Source: Prolixibacteraceae bacterium UBA1413
GTDB taxonomy: Bacteria > Bacteroidota > Bacteroidia > Bacteroidales > Prolixibacteraceae
Assembly (NCBI GenBank): GCA_002304925.1
Contig: DBPT01000005.1
Location: 1-64,000, forward strand
Direction of reading: 5' to 3'
Length of the DNA: 64,000 bases
The position numbers were made by a program, and so were the translations under genes. The notes beneath the pieces were generated by a model, which did not search any database, was not told the DNA's origin, and saw only the letters and a list, made by a program, of their open reading frames with translations. Shown piece by piece: positions 46,201 to 54,050 of this stretch (positions are counted from its first letter, which is position 1; every line of letters begins with the position of its first letter).

Positions 46201-46402
46201 AGTAAAGGTCGGCCCCGGCAGCTTCACAGGTGCCGGCGGATTCCCCGACGGCAGGGGAGAACAGGATTGGTACGACCTCCGGAAACAAAAGAAAAACACC
46301 GCCATCTGGAGCGATACTTACCACCACATACCGTTTGGCATACTTGATACGGTGATCATTTCCCGGAGCAGGCAAAATCCTGAAAAAACCAGCAGGAGAT
46401 GA
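43211..46402 (+). CDS. GH106-like TIM-barrel glycoside hydrolase lipoprotein
   Basis: 1063 aa from ATG 43211. The ATG at 43229 has an AAGGG stretch upstream and gives the same lipoprotein signal (FIFLSC). Residues about 55-560 form a divergent alpha-L-rhamnosidase-like barrel (NPPADFRSFPFYAINDSLGE, GFKEAGFGGFYLHSREGL, ISAMFYDEDKWPSGYAGG, FAIFTDEPHVHARYF, GINHFCPHLTLYSMKGARKRD). Residues 720-1040 carry GH2-type beta-sandwich and carbohydrate-binding modules with FFPPQPASKD and DVESIVSVVTVNGH. It resembles GH106 but is more distant than the copy at 56911-60378, so the substrate may differ. It heads the LacI-controlled operon and overlaps the CotH gene by 4 bp. Confidence 0.6.
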   Translation: MTRDRLMTINCRAWCWGFVLLTFIFLSCDEGSGEKKRERGTDLPAMDDLTFRNPPADFRSFPFYAINDSLGEAEIATQVRGFKEAGFGGFYLHSREGLITEFLGDEWWKIMEAAVRAGREAGISAMFYDEDKWPSGYAGGIIPDMTPDFRARCLARLFNQTPLPAGAEVIARDSTYTYVVYTAQPGYDIFNGTCYVDLFNPEMVRAFVKTSYLPYAERFTRGNGSARFAIFTDEPHVHARYFDKNTPHAGLLSWSPWLEKKFSELNGYSLRDSLALLFTEKGNWRQVRLRYYQAKALLFEESFSRQISHWCADNDLIFTGHFLGEDGLEKIRDRIGNSMLHYRNMQQPGIDHLGLSIDDRLITARNLSSTANQYGKVKRLSELFGISGQNINFTDRQWIAGWHAVLGINHFCPHLTLYSMKGARKRDYPPTFSYHQPWWNYNKKIEDYLARIAHAASIGSYNPQILVVSPLESEYIKGSGEWEFTAGMASILEVLQNHHYDYDIGDEQIMADTASVQNGRVTIGAMSYRLIILPSMLSLRETTFQLISRFYRQGGIIMGTGRLPRYFDGLENRERLEELKKMVILTTPESLTRELASRIEAPVKIEGPRAGTVWSQTRTTPKGKLLLLFNTSRTDPAIIELAAEFPGGNPMVWDPASARCYRLPAKSTSFSLRMEPAATLWITSGELSRNARVKAPYYLPGETERVAVLDGHWRGKRLDPNAITLDFASYTAGNGNEFSAPEPVIAIFSRLSEHKYKGPLTLRYPVLIEEIPSRCRLVLEQPGLFHSLKINGREFTFSGDGHFIDHQFISADITPFLIQGKNSIQMTLDFFPPQPASKDPAERYGTEIESIYLTGDFAVSGIPLNPMNDSQRNRTGNFPPRAVHRFSGFALTAEKALFTGDLTPEGYPFYAGSFRLSHSFTLDSCDRDYRYFAELPDVESIVSVVTVNGHVADTLGWPPFKTDITRFLKNGENILEITLVNSLRNLLGPHHHKGGELVKVGPGSFTGAGGFPDGRGEQDWYDLRKQKKNTAIWSDTYHHIPFGILDTVIISRSRQNPEKTSRR

Positions 46403-49137
46403 ACAGAATGCGCTTCCATTTTCTCCTTGGGCTTCTCCTGGCTGCCGGTTCCCTCTTCGCGGAAAGCGGGAAAATCAGAATTTCTGAATTCATGGCCATC
46501 AACTCAAAAACACTGCAGGACGATGACGACGACTATCCCGACTGGATTGAATTATACAATCCGGGTGACAGTTTGGTCTCGCTCCTGGGATGGCACCTTA
46601 CCGATGACGCAGGAAATCTTGTCAAATGGACCTTCCCCGCCATCACCCTCCCCCCGGAGGAGTACCTGATCGTCTTTGCTTCCGGAAAGGATCGTTCAGA
46701 TCCCCTCCGCCCCCTGCATACCAATTTCAAACTGTCGGGGTCTGGCGAATTTCTCGCATTGACGGAACCCGGAGGGACCGTCATTTCCCATTCCTATGGG
46801 CCACTCTTTCCTGCCCAGCGCAATGACGTCTCCTATGGCTGGCACATGGGTCAGTACCTCTTTTTCTCCCGGCCGACACCGGGAGGGGACAATGTTGCCG
46901 GGGAGGTGCCTTTTCCCCCGCAATTCAGCATGGGCCGGGGCTTTTATACCGCTCCTTTTGCAGTAACGCTCTCGGCTCCGGGAAACGGAACCATCATTTA
47001 CACCACCGACGGAACCCGTCCGGGCAAGGATAACGGCATCCGTTACCAGGATCCGGTCCCCGTCACCACCACCTCGCTCCTGAGTGCAGTGACCCTGGAT
47101 TCCGCGGGAGTCGCCAGCGAAGTCATCACACATACTTACCTCTTCACCGATGGCATTATCAAACAACCCAACAATCCTCCGGGCTACCCCGCGACCTGGA
47201 GCCCTTTCAAATTCAGTTCGGGGAATGCTCCCGCAGACTATGAAATGGACCCTCAGATTTGCAACAGTGCCGAATATGCCGGCCTCATGGAAGCTTCCCT
47301 GAAATCGATCCCCTCCCTGTCCATCGTCACCCATCCCGGGTACCTCTTCTCCCATGAGAAAGACGGAGAAACGGGTGGTATCTATATCTACACAGGAAAT
47401 ACGGGAGCCGGCGGCATGGGCGCGGATTGGGAGCGTCCGGCATCGGTGGAATTCTTTTCTCCCCAAGACCAGCGCCAGTTCCAGGTGAACTGCGGATTAC
47501 GGCTGCATGGCGGAAACAGCCGGGTACCGGAAAACAGCCCGAAACACTCCTTCCGGCTCTCTTTCAGGAGCCAATACGGCCCGTCAAAACTCAACTTCCG
47601 CTTCTTCGAAGATGAGGATGCTGCCCATAAATTCAACGCCCTGGTGCTCCGTGCCGGTTACAACTTCTCCTGGGTGAAAAATGCCCCCGACCAGCGGATA
47701 AATGCACAGTACCTCCAGGACCCCTTTGCCAAAAATACCCAGCGGGCCCTGGGCCACCCTTCGGCACACCAACGGTTCGTCCACCTTTACCTGAACGGAT
47801 TGTACTGGGGAATTTACAATGTGTCGGAAAAACTGACCGACGACTTCATGGAATCCTATCTGAACGGTGAAGAAGATGATTTTGACGTCATCAAGGACCA
47901 TGGCGGCACCGTCGACGGCTATTGGACGGCATGGAGCAAATTGTACAACCTCGCCAAAAATGGTCTGGCCGGAAATGTGAACTACCAGAAAGTGCAGGGC
48001 AGAAATCCCGACGGCACCCTGAATCCCGCCTATGACAACCTCCTCGACATCGAAAACCTCATCGATTACATGCAGTATAATTTCTATATCGGGAATGAGG
48101 ACTGGGACCACAACAACTGGATCGCCGCCAGGAACAGGGTCACCAACGATGCCGGTTTCCGCTTCTTCGCCTGGGACTGCGAAACCTCAATGACAAGTGT
48201 CAACTACAACTGCGTCGACGAAAATAACGAAGAAAATCCCAGTTGGTTTTACCATCTTCTGCGGGGGAATGAAGATTTCAGGATTCTTTTTGCAGACCAT
48301 GTCCAGGCCAATTTCTTCAACGGCGGACCGCTTTCCCCCGAAGCTGCCGCTGAGCGGTACAGCGCACTGGCGGCAGAAATCGATCTGGCCATCATCGCCG
48401 AATCAGCACGTTGGGGTGATTACCGCAAAGATACCCACCCCTCCGACAAAACACGCATCCTCTATACCCGGAATAACCACTGGATCCCGAAAAAGAATGA
48501 ACTATTAAACACTTATTTCCCTTTCAGGAGTGACATTGTGGTGCAGCAGTTGCGCGAAGCAGGGCTTTTCCCTTCGCTCCCCGCACCGCAATTCAGCCAT
48601 CAGGGAGGTGACATGACCTCCGCCATCTCACTTGAAATGACCGCCAATGCAGGAGAGATATTCTATACCACCGACGGTGCCGACCCGCGGGAACAAATTA
48701 CCTCCCGGGTTTCAGCGGCTGCCGCCCTCTACTCAGGGGCCTTTCCCATTGCCTCCGACCTTGTCGTAAAAGCCAGGGCCAAATCGGGAAATGAATGGTC
48801 TCCTCTGACGCAAGCCACCTATCACTTTGCAAACCCGGCCCTTCTGACAGGTAAAAACACCGGTGACAACCTGGTCTGCACCATATATCCCAATCCGGTG
48901 AGGGAATCAGCCCACCTGCGCATCGCACTGCCTTCGGCAGGTATCCTTCAAATGACTATCTTTACCATGGAGGGAAGAATCCTGGAAACGATCTACAGTG
49001 GATTCCTGCCTGAAGGGATTCATCATTTTGACTGGACACCCGGCCCCGGAATCAGAGGAGTCTTCTTATGCAGGATTTATTTTGGGGAGCGGGATTATTC
49101 CATGAAAATCATCCGATTATTAACCATTGCATCCTGA
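46399..49137 (+). CDS. T9SS-exported CotH-kinase-domain protein with lamin-tail and chitobiase-C-like domains
   Basis: 912 aa, signal peptide residues 1-21. Domains in order: lamin-tail-like (RISEFMAINSKTLQDDDDDY, about 25-150); CHB_HEX_C-like (GTIIYTTDGTRPGK, about 175-250); CotH kinase-like (about 300-700) with FRLSFRSQYG, LVLRAGYNFSW, YLNGLYWGIYNVSEKL and GFRFFAWDCETSM; a second CHB_HEX_C-like repeat (EIFYTTDGADPRE); and a T9SS sorting domain (CTIYPNPVRESAHLRI). CotH proteins are atypical kinases of spore coats, and many bacterial versions occur in polysaccharide loci with unknown target. It is translationally coupled on both sides: ATGA overlap with the GH106-like gene, and TGATG with the kinase gene. 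Confidence 0.78.
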   Translation: MNRMRFHFLLGLLLAAGSLFAESGKIRISEFMAINSKTLQDDDDDYPDWIELYNPGDSLVSLLGWHLTDDAGNLVKWTFPAITLPPEEYLIVFASGKDRSDPLRPLHTNFKLSGSGEFLALTEPGGTVISHSYGPLFPAQRNDVSYGWHMGQYLFFSRPTPGGDNVAGEVPFPPQFSMGRGFYTAPFAVTLSAPGNGTIIYTTDGTRPGKDNGIRYQDPVPVTTTSLLSAVTLDSAGVASEVITHTYLFTDGIIKQPNNPPGYPATWSPFKFSSGNAPADYEMDPQICNSAEYAGLMEASLKSIPSLSIVTHPGYLFSHEKDGETGGIYIYTGNTGAGGMGADWERPASVEFFSPQDQRQFQVNCGLRLHGGNSRVPENSPKHSFRLSFRSQYGPSKLNFRFFEDEDAAHKFNALVLRAGYNFSWVKNAPDQRINAQYLQDPFAKNTQRALGHPSAHQRFVHLYLNGLYWGIYNVSEKLTDDFMESYLNGEEDDFDVIKDHGGTVDGYWTAWSKLYNLAKNGLAGNVNYQKVQGRNPDGTLNPAYDNLLDIENLIDYMQYNFYIGNEDWDHNNWIAARNRVTNDAGFRFFAWDCETSMTSVNYNCVDENNEENPSWFYHLLRGNEDFRILFADHVQANFFNGGPLSPEAAAERYSALAAEIDLAIIAESARWGDYRKDTHPSDKTRILYTRNNHWIPKKNELLNTYFPFRSDIVVQQLREAGLFPSLPAPQFSHQGGDMTSAISLEMTANAGEIFYTTDGADPREQITSRVSAAAALYSGAFPIASDLVVKARAKSGNEWSPLTQATYHFANPALLTGKNTGDNLVCTIYPNPVRESAHLRIALPSAGILQMTIFTMEGRILETIYSGFLPEGIHHFDWTPGPGIRGVFLCRIYFGERDYSMKIIRLLTIAS

Positions 49138-50633
49138 TGAAAGAGCACGGCAACACCATCGTCGTCATAGACCAGAGCACCTCGGCAACGAAGGCCATGC
49201 TTTTTGACAGGTATGCCCGGCTGCTCCGCAGGATGTCGATTCCGCACCGGCAGTATTATCCTGCCGACGGCTTTGTGGAACATGATGCGATGGAGATTTT
49301 CGACAATGTATGCCAGGTACTCATGCAGATCGCCTCTGAAAAAGTGGCAGACGAAGCCGGTATCGCCGCCCTCGCCATTACAAACCAACGGGAAACCGCC
49401 CTGATCTGGGACCGCTGTACCGGTCTTCCCGTGGCGCGTGCCGCGGTTTGGCAGTGCGGACGGGGAGAGCCCTTCTGCCTCGAAATCACCAGAAAAGGCT
49501 TCGCGGATTCCATCCGCAAAAAAACAGGGTTGAGAGTCGATCCCTATTATTCGGCAAGCAAGTTGCACTGGCTCATGCACCACGTGGACGGACTGCAGGG
49601 AAAAGCGGAACGGGGGGAACTGATGCTGGGCACCATCGACAGCTGGCTAATCTACAAACTGACCGGGGGAAGGGTCCATGCCACCGACTACACCAATGCC
49701 TGCCGGACCATGCTTTTCAACATCCACACCCTGCAATGGGACCCTGAACTGATCGACCTTTTCGGACTTCATCCCTCCATGTTCCCGGAGATCAAATCCA
49801 GCAATGACATTTTCGGTTTCACCGACCCGGGGATTGTCGGCAGCCATCCGGTACCTATCACCGGAGTGATTGGCGACTCCCACGGGGCGTTGTTCGGTCA
49901 ACGCTGTTTCCTGCCGGGAATGGCCAAATCCACCTATGGAACCGGCTCCTCCATCATGATGAATATCGGGTTTCAACCCCTGGAAGCGCCGGAGGGACTG
50001 GTCACCTCCATCGGATACGCACTTGCCGGTAAAATAAGTTATGTATTTGAAGGGAACATCCATTGCACGGGTGATACCCTCAACTGGCTCAAAAACGAAG
50101 TGGGACTGATCGCCGACCCTGCGGAAACGGAAATTCTAGCCACCTCGGTGGAGAACAACAACGGCGTTTACCTGGTTCCTGCCTTTGTGGGGCTTGGCGC
50201 CCCCTGGTGGGATCCCGGAGCCCGCGCCTGTCTCTCAGGAATGGCGCGAAACACCACCAAAGCCCATATCGCCAGGGCCGCCCTTGAAAGCATCGCCTAC
50301 CAGATTAAGGACCTGGTAGCCCTCATGGAAGAAGAAGGGGGAATCCCCCTGAGGGAACTGCGAGTGGACGGCGGAGCCACACGCAACAACTTCCTCATGC
50401 AATTCCAGGCCAACCTCCTTAACCTGAAGGTGGTCCGCCCCGATATCGAAGAAATCTCAGCCCTGGGCGCCGCCCTCATCGCCGGACTGACCGCCGGATT
50501 CTGGAAAAATCCCGATGAACCGGCCATAAAAACTTCATCGGGTTTTGCTTTTTATCCGAAAAATAATTCCGGAAAATCCCAGGAATGGTATGCCGGATGG
50601 AAAAAGGCCGTCGAAAGGGCAAGGTTAAAATAA
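49137..50633 (+). CDS. FGGY-family sugar kinase (glycerol-kinase-like), candidate apulose kinase
   Basis: 498 aa from the ATG at 49137, which overlaps the stop of the CotH gene (TGATGA) and gives the standard FGGY start VVIDQSTSATKAMLFD. The family motifs are ITNQRET (81-87), GTIDSWLIYKL, TDYTNACRTMLFNI, GVIGDSHGALFGQRC with the catalytic-base Asp247, GTGSSIMMN and the C-terminal VDGGATRNNFLMQFQANLL. It is closest in pattern to glycerol kinases, but the canonical WQDRRT is WQCGRG, so the substrate pocket differs. With an isomerase and a split transketolase downstream, phosphorylation of D-apulose at C4 is the most economical role (inference). Glycerol kinase is the main alternative. Confidence 0.8.
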   Translation: MKEHGNTIVVIDQSTSATKAMLFDRYARLLRRMSIPHRQYYPADGFVEHDAMEIFDNVCQVLMQIASEKVADEAGIAALAITNQRETALIWDRCTGLPVARAAVWQCGRGEPFCLEITRKGFADSIRKKTGLRVDPYYSASKLHWLMHHVDGLQGKAERGELMLGTIDSWLIYKLTGGRVHATDYTNACRTMLFNIHTLQWDPELIDLFGLHPSMFPEIKSSNDIFGFTDPGIVGSHPVPITGVIGDSHGALFGQRCFLPGMAKSTYGTGSSIMMNIGFQPLEAPEGLVTSIGYALAGKISYVFEGNIHCTGDTLNWLKNEVGLIADPAETEILATSVENNNGVYLVPAFVGLGAPWWDPGARACLSGMARNTTKAHIARAALESIAYQIKDLVALMEEEGGIPLRELRVDGGATRNNFLMQFQANLLNLKVVRPDIEEISALGAALIAGLTAGFWKNPDEPAIKTSSGFAFYPKNNSGKSQEWYAGWKKAVERARLK

Positions 50634-50678
50634 GAAGTAAAACAAATAACAAAAAGGTAAAACAAAACAGTACCAACC

Positions 50679-52094
50679 ATGAACAACGAAAAACCATCCT
50701 TTGGGGTGATCATCGCCACCCGGAACATCTTTAACTTCCGGCTTGCCATCGAAGCCCGGAAAATAGTCCTTGAAAAACTGGACAGCCTGGGTTACACCAC
50801 TTACATACTTCCCGGAACAGAAACGCCGACGGGAAACATTGAAGGGTACCGGGACGGGGTGCGGTGTGCCGCCTTTTTCAGGGAACATGCCCGGGATATC
50901 GACGGAATCATCGTCATCCTGCCCAATTTCGGGGATGAGCTGGGCGTGGTGAATGCCGTTAAGCTGTCGGGACTCGACGTTCCCATCCTGGTGCAAGCCA
51001 GCGATGACGAGAACGACAAGGTGGATGTCAAACACCGGCGCGATGCCTTCTGCGGCAAACTGTCGGTATGCAACAACTTTTACCAGTACGGCATCAAATT
51101 CACGGATACCACCTACCACACCTGCCGCATCGAAAGCGAAGCCTTTGAAAAGGATATTCACCGGTTCGCCGCCATCTGCAGGGTGGTGAAAGGGCTGAAA
51201 AACCTCCGTGTGGGGGCTGTGGGCGCCCGTCCCGCCGGGTTCCAGACTATGAGGTACAGCGAGAAGATCCTCCAGCAAAGCGACATTACCGTGGTACCTG
51301 TCGACATGTCGGAGATCCTTGCCGCTGCGGAAAAGATCGGAGAGGATTCCCCGGAAGTCATGGCCCGGGCCCGGGCGATCGAATCTTACGGCACCTGTAT
51401 GTTCCGCCACCGGGAACAGCTCCTCAGGCAGTCCCGTTTCGGCCTCGCCCTGGAACGGTGGATCGATGAAAACGATGTGAACATCACGGCTCTGCAATGC
51501 TGGAATTCGCTGGAAAAGAATTTCGGGTGTGCCGCCTGTGTTACCATGGCCATGATGGGCGAAAAAATGATGCCCTCGGCCTGCGAAGTGGATGTTGCCG
51601 GAGCAGTCGCCATGTATGCCCTGGCCCTGGCCGCGGACAAGCCCTCGGCCTTGCTCGACTGGAACAACAATTTCGACGGTGACCGCAACAAGGTGGTTTG
51701 CACCCACTGCAGCAACCTGCCCCGCTCATTCATCCAGAACGATATTACCATCGGAAGTCTCGACGTCCTCGGAACTGTACTGGGTCAGGAAGATACCTTC
51801 GGGGCAGTCAAGGGGAAAGTAGCCCCGGGAGAAATGACCTATTTCAGAATCTCCACCGACGATACCAAAGGCATCATCAAAGCATACGTTGGCGAGGGAA
51901 TGATCACCGGCGACCCTTATGGAATGGATGGCGGCATCGCCGTATGCGAAATCCCCGACCTGCAGCGCCTTATGAAATACCTCTGCAAAAACGGATTCGA
52001 ACACCACGTGGCAATGGTCCGCGGCCATGTGGCCGATATCCTGGAGGAAGTCATCGGGAATTACCTGGGCTGGGAAATTTACCGACACCCCTAA
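50679..52094 (+). CDS. L-fucose/L-arabinose-isomerase-family protein, candidate D-apiose isomerase
   Basis: 471 aa. Fucose-isomerase-like fold with N-terminal GVIIATRNIFNFRLAIEARK, the linker RVGAVGARPAGFQTMRYSEK, the metal-binding Glu/Asp motifs CWNSLEKNFGCAACVTMAMMGE and SACEVDVAGAVAMYAL, and the C-terminal VCTHCSNLPRSF with GIIKAYVGEG. Members are Mn-dependent aldose-ketose isomerases of about 470-590 aa. The gene sits 45 bp after the FGGY kinase and before the split transketolase. In the known non-oxidative D-apiose route an isomerase makes D-apulose for the kinase, so this is the best local candidate, although the family link for the characterised apiose isomerase is not something I can confirm. 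L-rhamnose or L-fucose are alternatives. Confidence 0.75.
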   Translation: MNNEKPSFGVIIATRNIFNFRLAIEARKIVLEKLDSLGYTTYILPGTETPTGNIEGYRDGVRCAAFFREHARDIDGIIVILPNFGDELGVVNAVKLSGLDVPILVQASDDENDKVDVKHRRDAFCGKLSVCNNFYQYGIKFTDTTYHTCRIESEAFEKDIHRFAAICRVVKGLKNLRVGAVGARPAGFQTMRYSEKILQQSDITVVPVDMSEILAAAEKIGEDSPEVMARARAIESYGTCMFRHREQLLRQSRFGLALERWIDENDVNITALQCWNSLEKNFGCAACVTMAMMGEKMMPSACEVDVAGAVAMYALALAADKPSALLDWNNNFDGDRNKVVCTHCSNLPRSFIQNDITIGSLDVLGTVLGQEDTFGAVKGKVAPGEMTYFRISTDDTKGIIKAYVGEGMITGDPYGMDGGIAVCEIPDLQRLMKYLCKNGFEHHVAMVRGHVADILEEVIGNYLGWEIYRHP

Positions 52095-52107
52095 AGAGCA
52101 GCTCTTT
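52093..52107 (+). terminator. Weak hairpin with T-run after the isomerase gene
   Basis: AAAGAG-CAG-CTCTTT forms a six-pair stem overlapping the stop codon, followed by TCCAGTTTTTTCC. The stem is AT-rich and weak. It may moderate transcription into the transketolase genes, which start after a 95-bp gap, the largest in this operon. Confidence 0.35.
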
Positions 52108-52189
52108 TCCAGTTTTTTCCACGAAGAACATGGTTAAACGGCTTATTAATACAACTTTTGCGGGTAAATGAACGCTTTATAAAGTTCGT

Positions 52190-53050
52190 ATGACTGAGAA
52201 AAAATTCACTGACAGGGAACTGGAGATCTTGTCGGTCAGGTACCGGCTGAAGCTGCTGCATTACATCAAAGCTGCCGGGGCCGGACATACCGGAGGCAGT
52301 CTATCCTGCACCGATATCCTGAATGTGTTGTACAACGACGTGCTGAATGTAAGCCCGGAAAATCTCAGTGACAATCACCGTGACCGTTACATTCAGAGCA
52401 AGGGGCATTCCGTGGAGGCACTCTATGTCATTCTGGCCGACCGGGGTTTTTTCCCGGAGAAGGAATTGGAGCAACTCTGCAAATACCGTTCAAAATTTAC
52501 CGGTCATCCTTCCCGGAAGGTCAACGGCATTGAATTCAACACCGGCGCCCTGGGGCATGGCCTCTCTATCAGCGCCGGTATCGCACTGGCCGGGAAAAAA
52601 GATCAGGCCCCCTTCAGGGTATTCACCCTGCTGGGAGACGGAGAATTGGCAGAAGGCTCCAACTGGGAGGCGGCCATGGTGGCAGGACATTATCATCTCG
52701 ACAACCTGACTGCCATTGTGGACCTCAACGACCTGCAGATTACCGGACCTGTCCGCGAAGTCTGCAATCCTTATCCCATCGATGACAAGTTCAGTGCTTT
52801 TGGCTGGCGTGTGACGGAGACCGACGGCCATTCCATCCCCCGACTTCGGGAGACTCTCCACCATCTTCCTGCAGAACTGGGAAAACCCACCCTGGTCATC
52901 GCCCATACCATCAAAGGGAAAGGGATCAGCTTTATGGAGCATGATAAAAGATGGCATCATGGCGTTCCTTCCGACGAAGAGTATACCAGGGCCACGGAAG
53001 AACTGGAATCGGAGTTGCGACGGTTGACGGGATTTGACGACCCGTCATGA
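52190..53050 (+). CDS. Transketolase N-terminal (TPP-binding) subunit, candidate apulose-4-phosphate transketolase A
   Basis: 286 aa, the size of a stand-alone transketolase N-terminal subunit. TPP-binding and substrate motifs are KAAGAGHTGGSLSCTDIL (29-44), KGHSVEALY, NTGALGHGLSISAG and GDGELAEGSNWEAA starting at residue 149 with the downstream VDLNDLQ. The partner pyrimidine-binding subunit is encoded by the next gene with a 4-bp overlap. The split form is the arrangement of AptA/AptB in D-apiose catabolism, where apulose 4-phosphate plus glyceraldehyde 3-phosphate give xylulose 5-phosphate and dihydroxyacetone phosphate (recalled). General transketolases of the pentose pathway also occur in split form, so the role rests on the operon. 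Confidence 0.85.
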   Translation: MTEKKFTDRELEILSVRYRLKLLHYIKAAGAGHTGGSLSCTDILNVLYNDVLNVSPENLSDNHRDRYIQSKGHSVEALYVILADRGFFPEKELEQLCKYRSKFTGHPSRKVNGIEFNTGALGHGLSISAGIALAGKKDQAPFRVFTLLGDGELAEGSNWEAAMVAGHYHLDNLTAIVDLNDLQITGPVREVCNPYPIDDKFSAFGWRVTETDGHSIPRLRETLHHLPAELGKPTLVIAHTIKGKGISFMEHDKRWHHGVPSDEEYTRATEELESELRRLTGFDDPS

Positions 53051-54030
53051 AGAAAGACAAAAATCACGGTAATAATATGGAGCAGTTGGTAACCGGAAAG
53101 GCTAATCTGGATGTTTTTGCAGAGACCCTGTCAGAACTGGCGGAGGAAAACCGCAACATTATGGTTGTGACGAGTGATTCGCGGGGTTCGGCAAGACTCG
53201 CCGCTTTCGCCGCCAGACTCCCCGACCAGATCGTGGAGGTGGGCATTGCGGAACAAAACCTGGTGGGGGTGGCGGCTGGGTTGGCCTCGGCGGGGAAAAC
53301 CGTCTTTGCCGTTTCCCCAGCCTGTTTCCTGACCGCACGGGCCCTGGAGCAGATAAAAAACGACATTGCCTATTCCAACCAGCCGGTAACCCTGGTCGGC
53401 ATCAGCGCCGGGGTCAGCTACGGCCCCCTAGGGTCCACGCACCACTCCATCCATGATGTGGCGGTATTGAGAGCCATCCACAACATAGGCATCATGGTTC
53501 CTGCCGACAATTTCGAAACCCGGGAAGCCGTACTAGCTGCCGCCGCTTCTCAAAGACCGGTGTACCTGAAACTCGGCAAAAAGGCAATGCCCCATCTTCC
53601 GCGGGAGTCAGGGTGCTTTGAGCCGGGAAAAGCATCGCTGATCTGCCGGGGAAACGATGTGGCGATCATCGCCTGCGGCGAGACCGTAGCGCCGGCTTAC
53701 CAGGCAGCGCAGAAAATGCAGGGAATGGGAATCACCACGGAAGTCATCAGCATGCATACCGTGAAACCCCCGGACCGGGAAGCCGTAATCAGAGCCGCCA
53801 GCAAATGCAGGGCGGTCATTACTGCCGAAGAACACAGCATCTCAGGCGGACTCGGCGAAGCCTGTGCTTCCCTGTTCCTGGAGGCCTCCATCTGCAAACC
53901 CTTTAAAATCCTGGGAATCCCCGATGAAGAAACTGTGACAGGCTCCCAGACGGAGATATTCTGCCATTACGGCATCTCGGCCGAGGGGATCACAAAAACA
54001 GCATTATCCCTGATCTCCCTCTCCCGCTGA
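53047..54030 (+). CDS. Transketolase C-terminal (pyrimidine-binding) subunit, candidate apulose-4-phosphate transketolase B
   Basis: 327 aa, starting inside the previous gene (ATGA overlap; an internal Met at residue 11 is an alternative). The pyrimidine-binding domain has VTSDSRGSARLAAFAAR, the activating Glu69 in EVGIAEQNLVGVAAGLA, and SYGPLGSTHHSIHDVAVLRAI. The C-terminal transketolase domain has VAIIACGETVAPAYQAAQKM and ITAEEHSISGGLGEA. Together with 52190-53050 it makes the functional enzyme. It is the last gene of the LacI-controlled plus-strand operon. The convergent GH78 gene ends only 20 bp away, and no clear terminator is visible between them. Confidence 0.85.
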   Translation: MKKDKNHGNNMEQLVTGKANLDVFAETLSELAEENRNIMVVTSDSRGSARLAAFAARLPDQIVEVGIAEQNLVGVAAGLASAGKTVFAVSPACFLTARALEQIKNDIAYSNQPVTLVGISAGVSYGPLGSTHHSIHDVAVLRAIHNIGIMVPADNFETREAVLAAAASQRPVYLKLGKKAMPHLPRESGCFEPGKASLICRGNDVAIIACGETVAPAYQAAQKMQGMGITTEVISMHTVKPPDREAVIRAASKCRAVITAEEHSISGGLGEACASLFLEASICKPFKILGIPDEETVTGSQTEIFCHYGISAEGITKTALSLISLSR

Positions 54031-54050
54031 TCTCCCGGAATCTGACATCT

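Noticed and set aside
54031..54050. Bidirectional terminator between converging operons
   Set aside because: The 20-bp gap has a short T-run but no stem that pairs convincingly.
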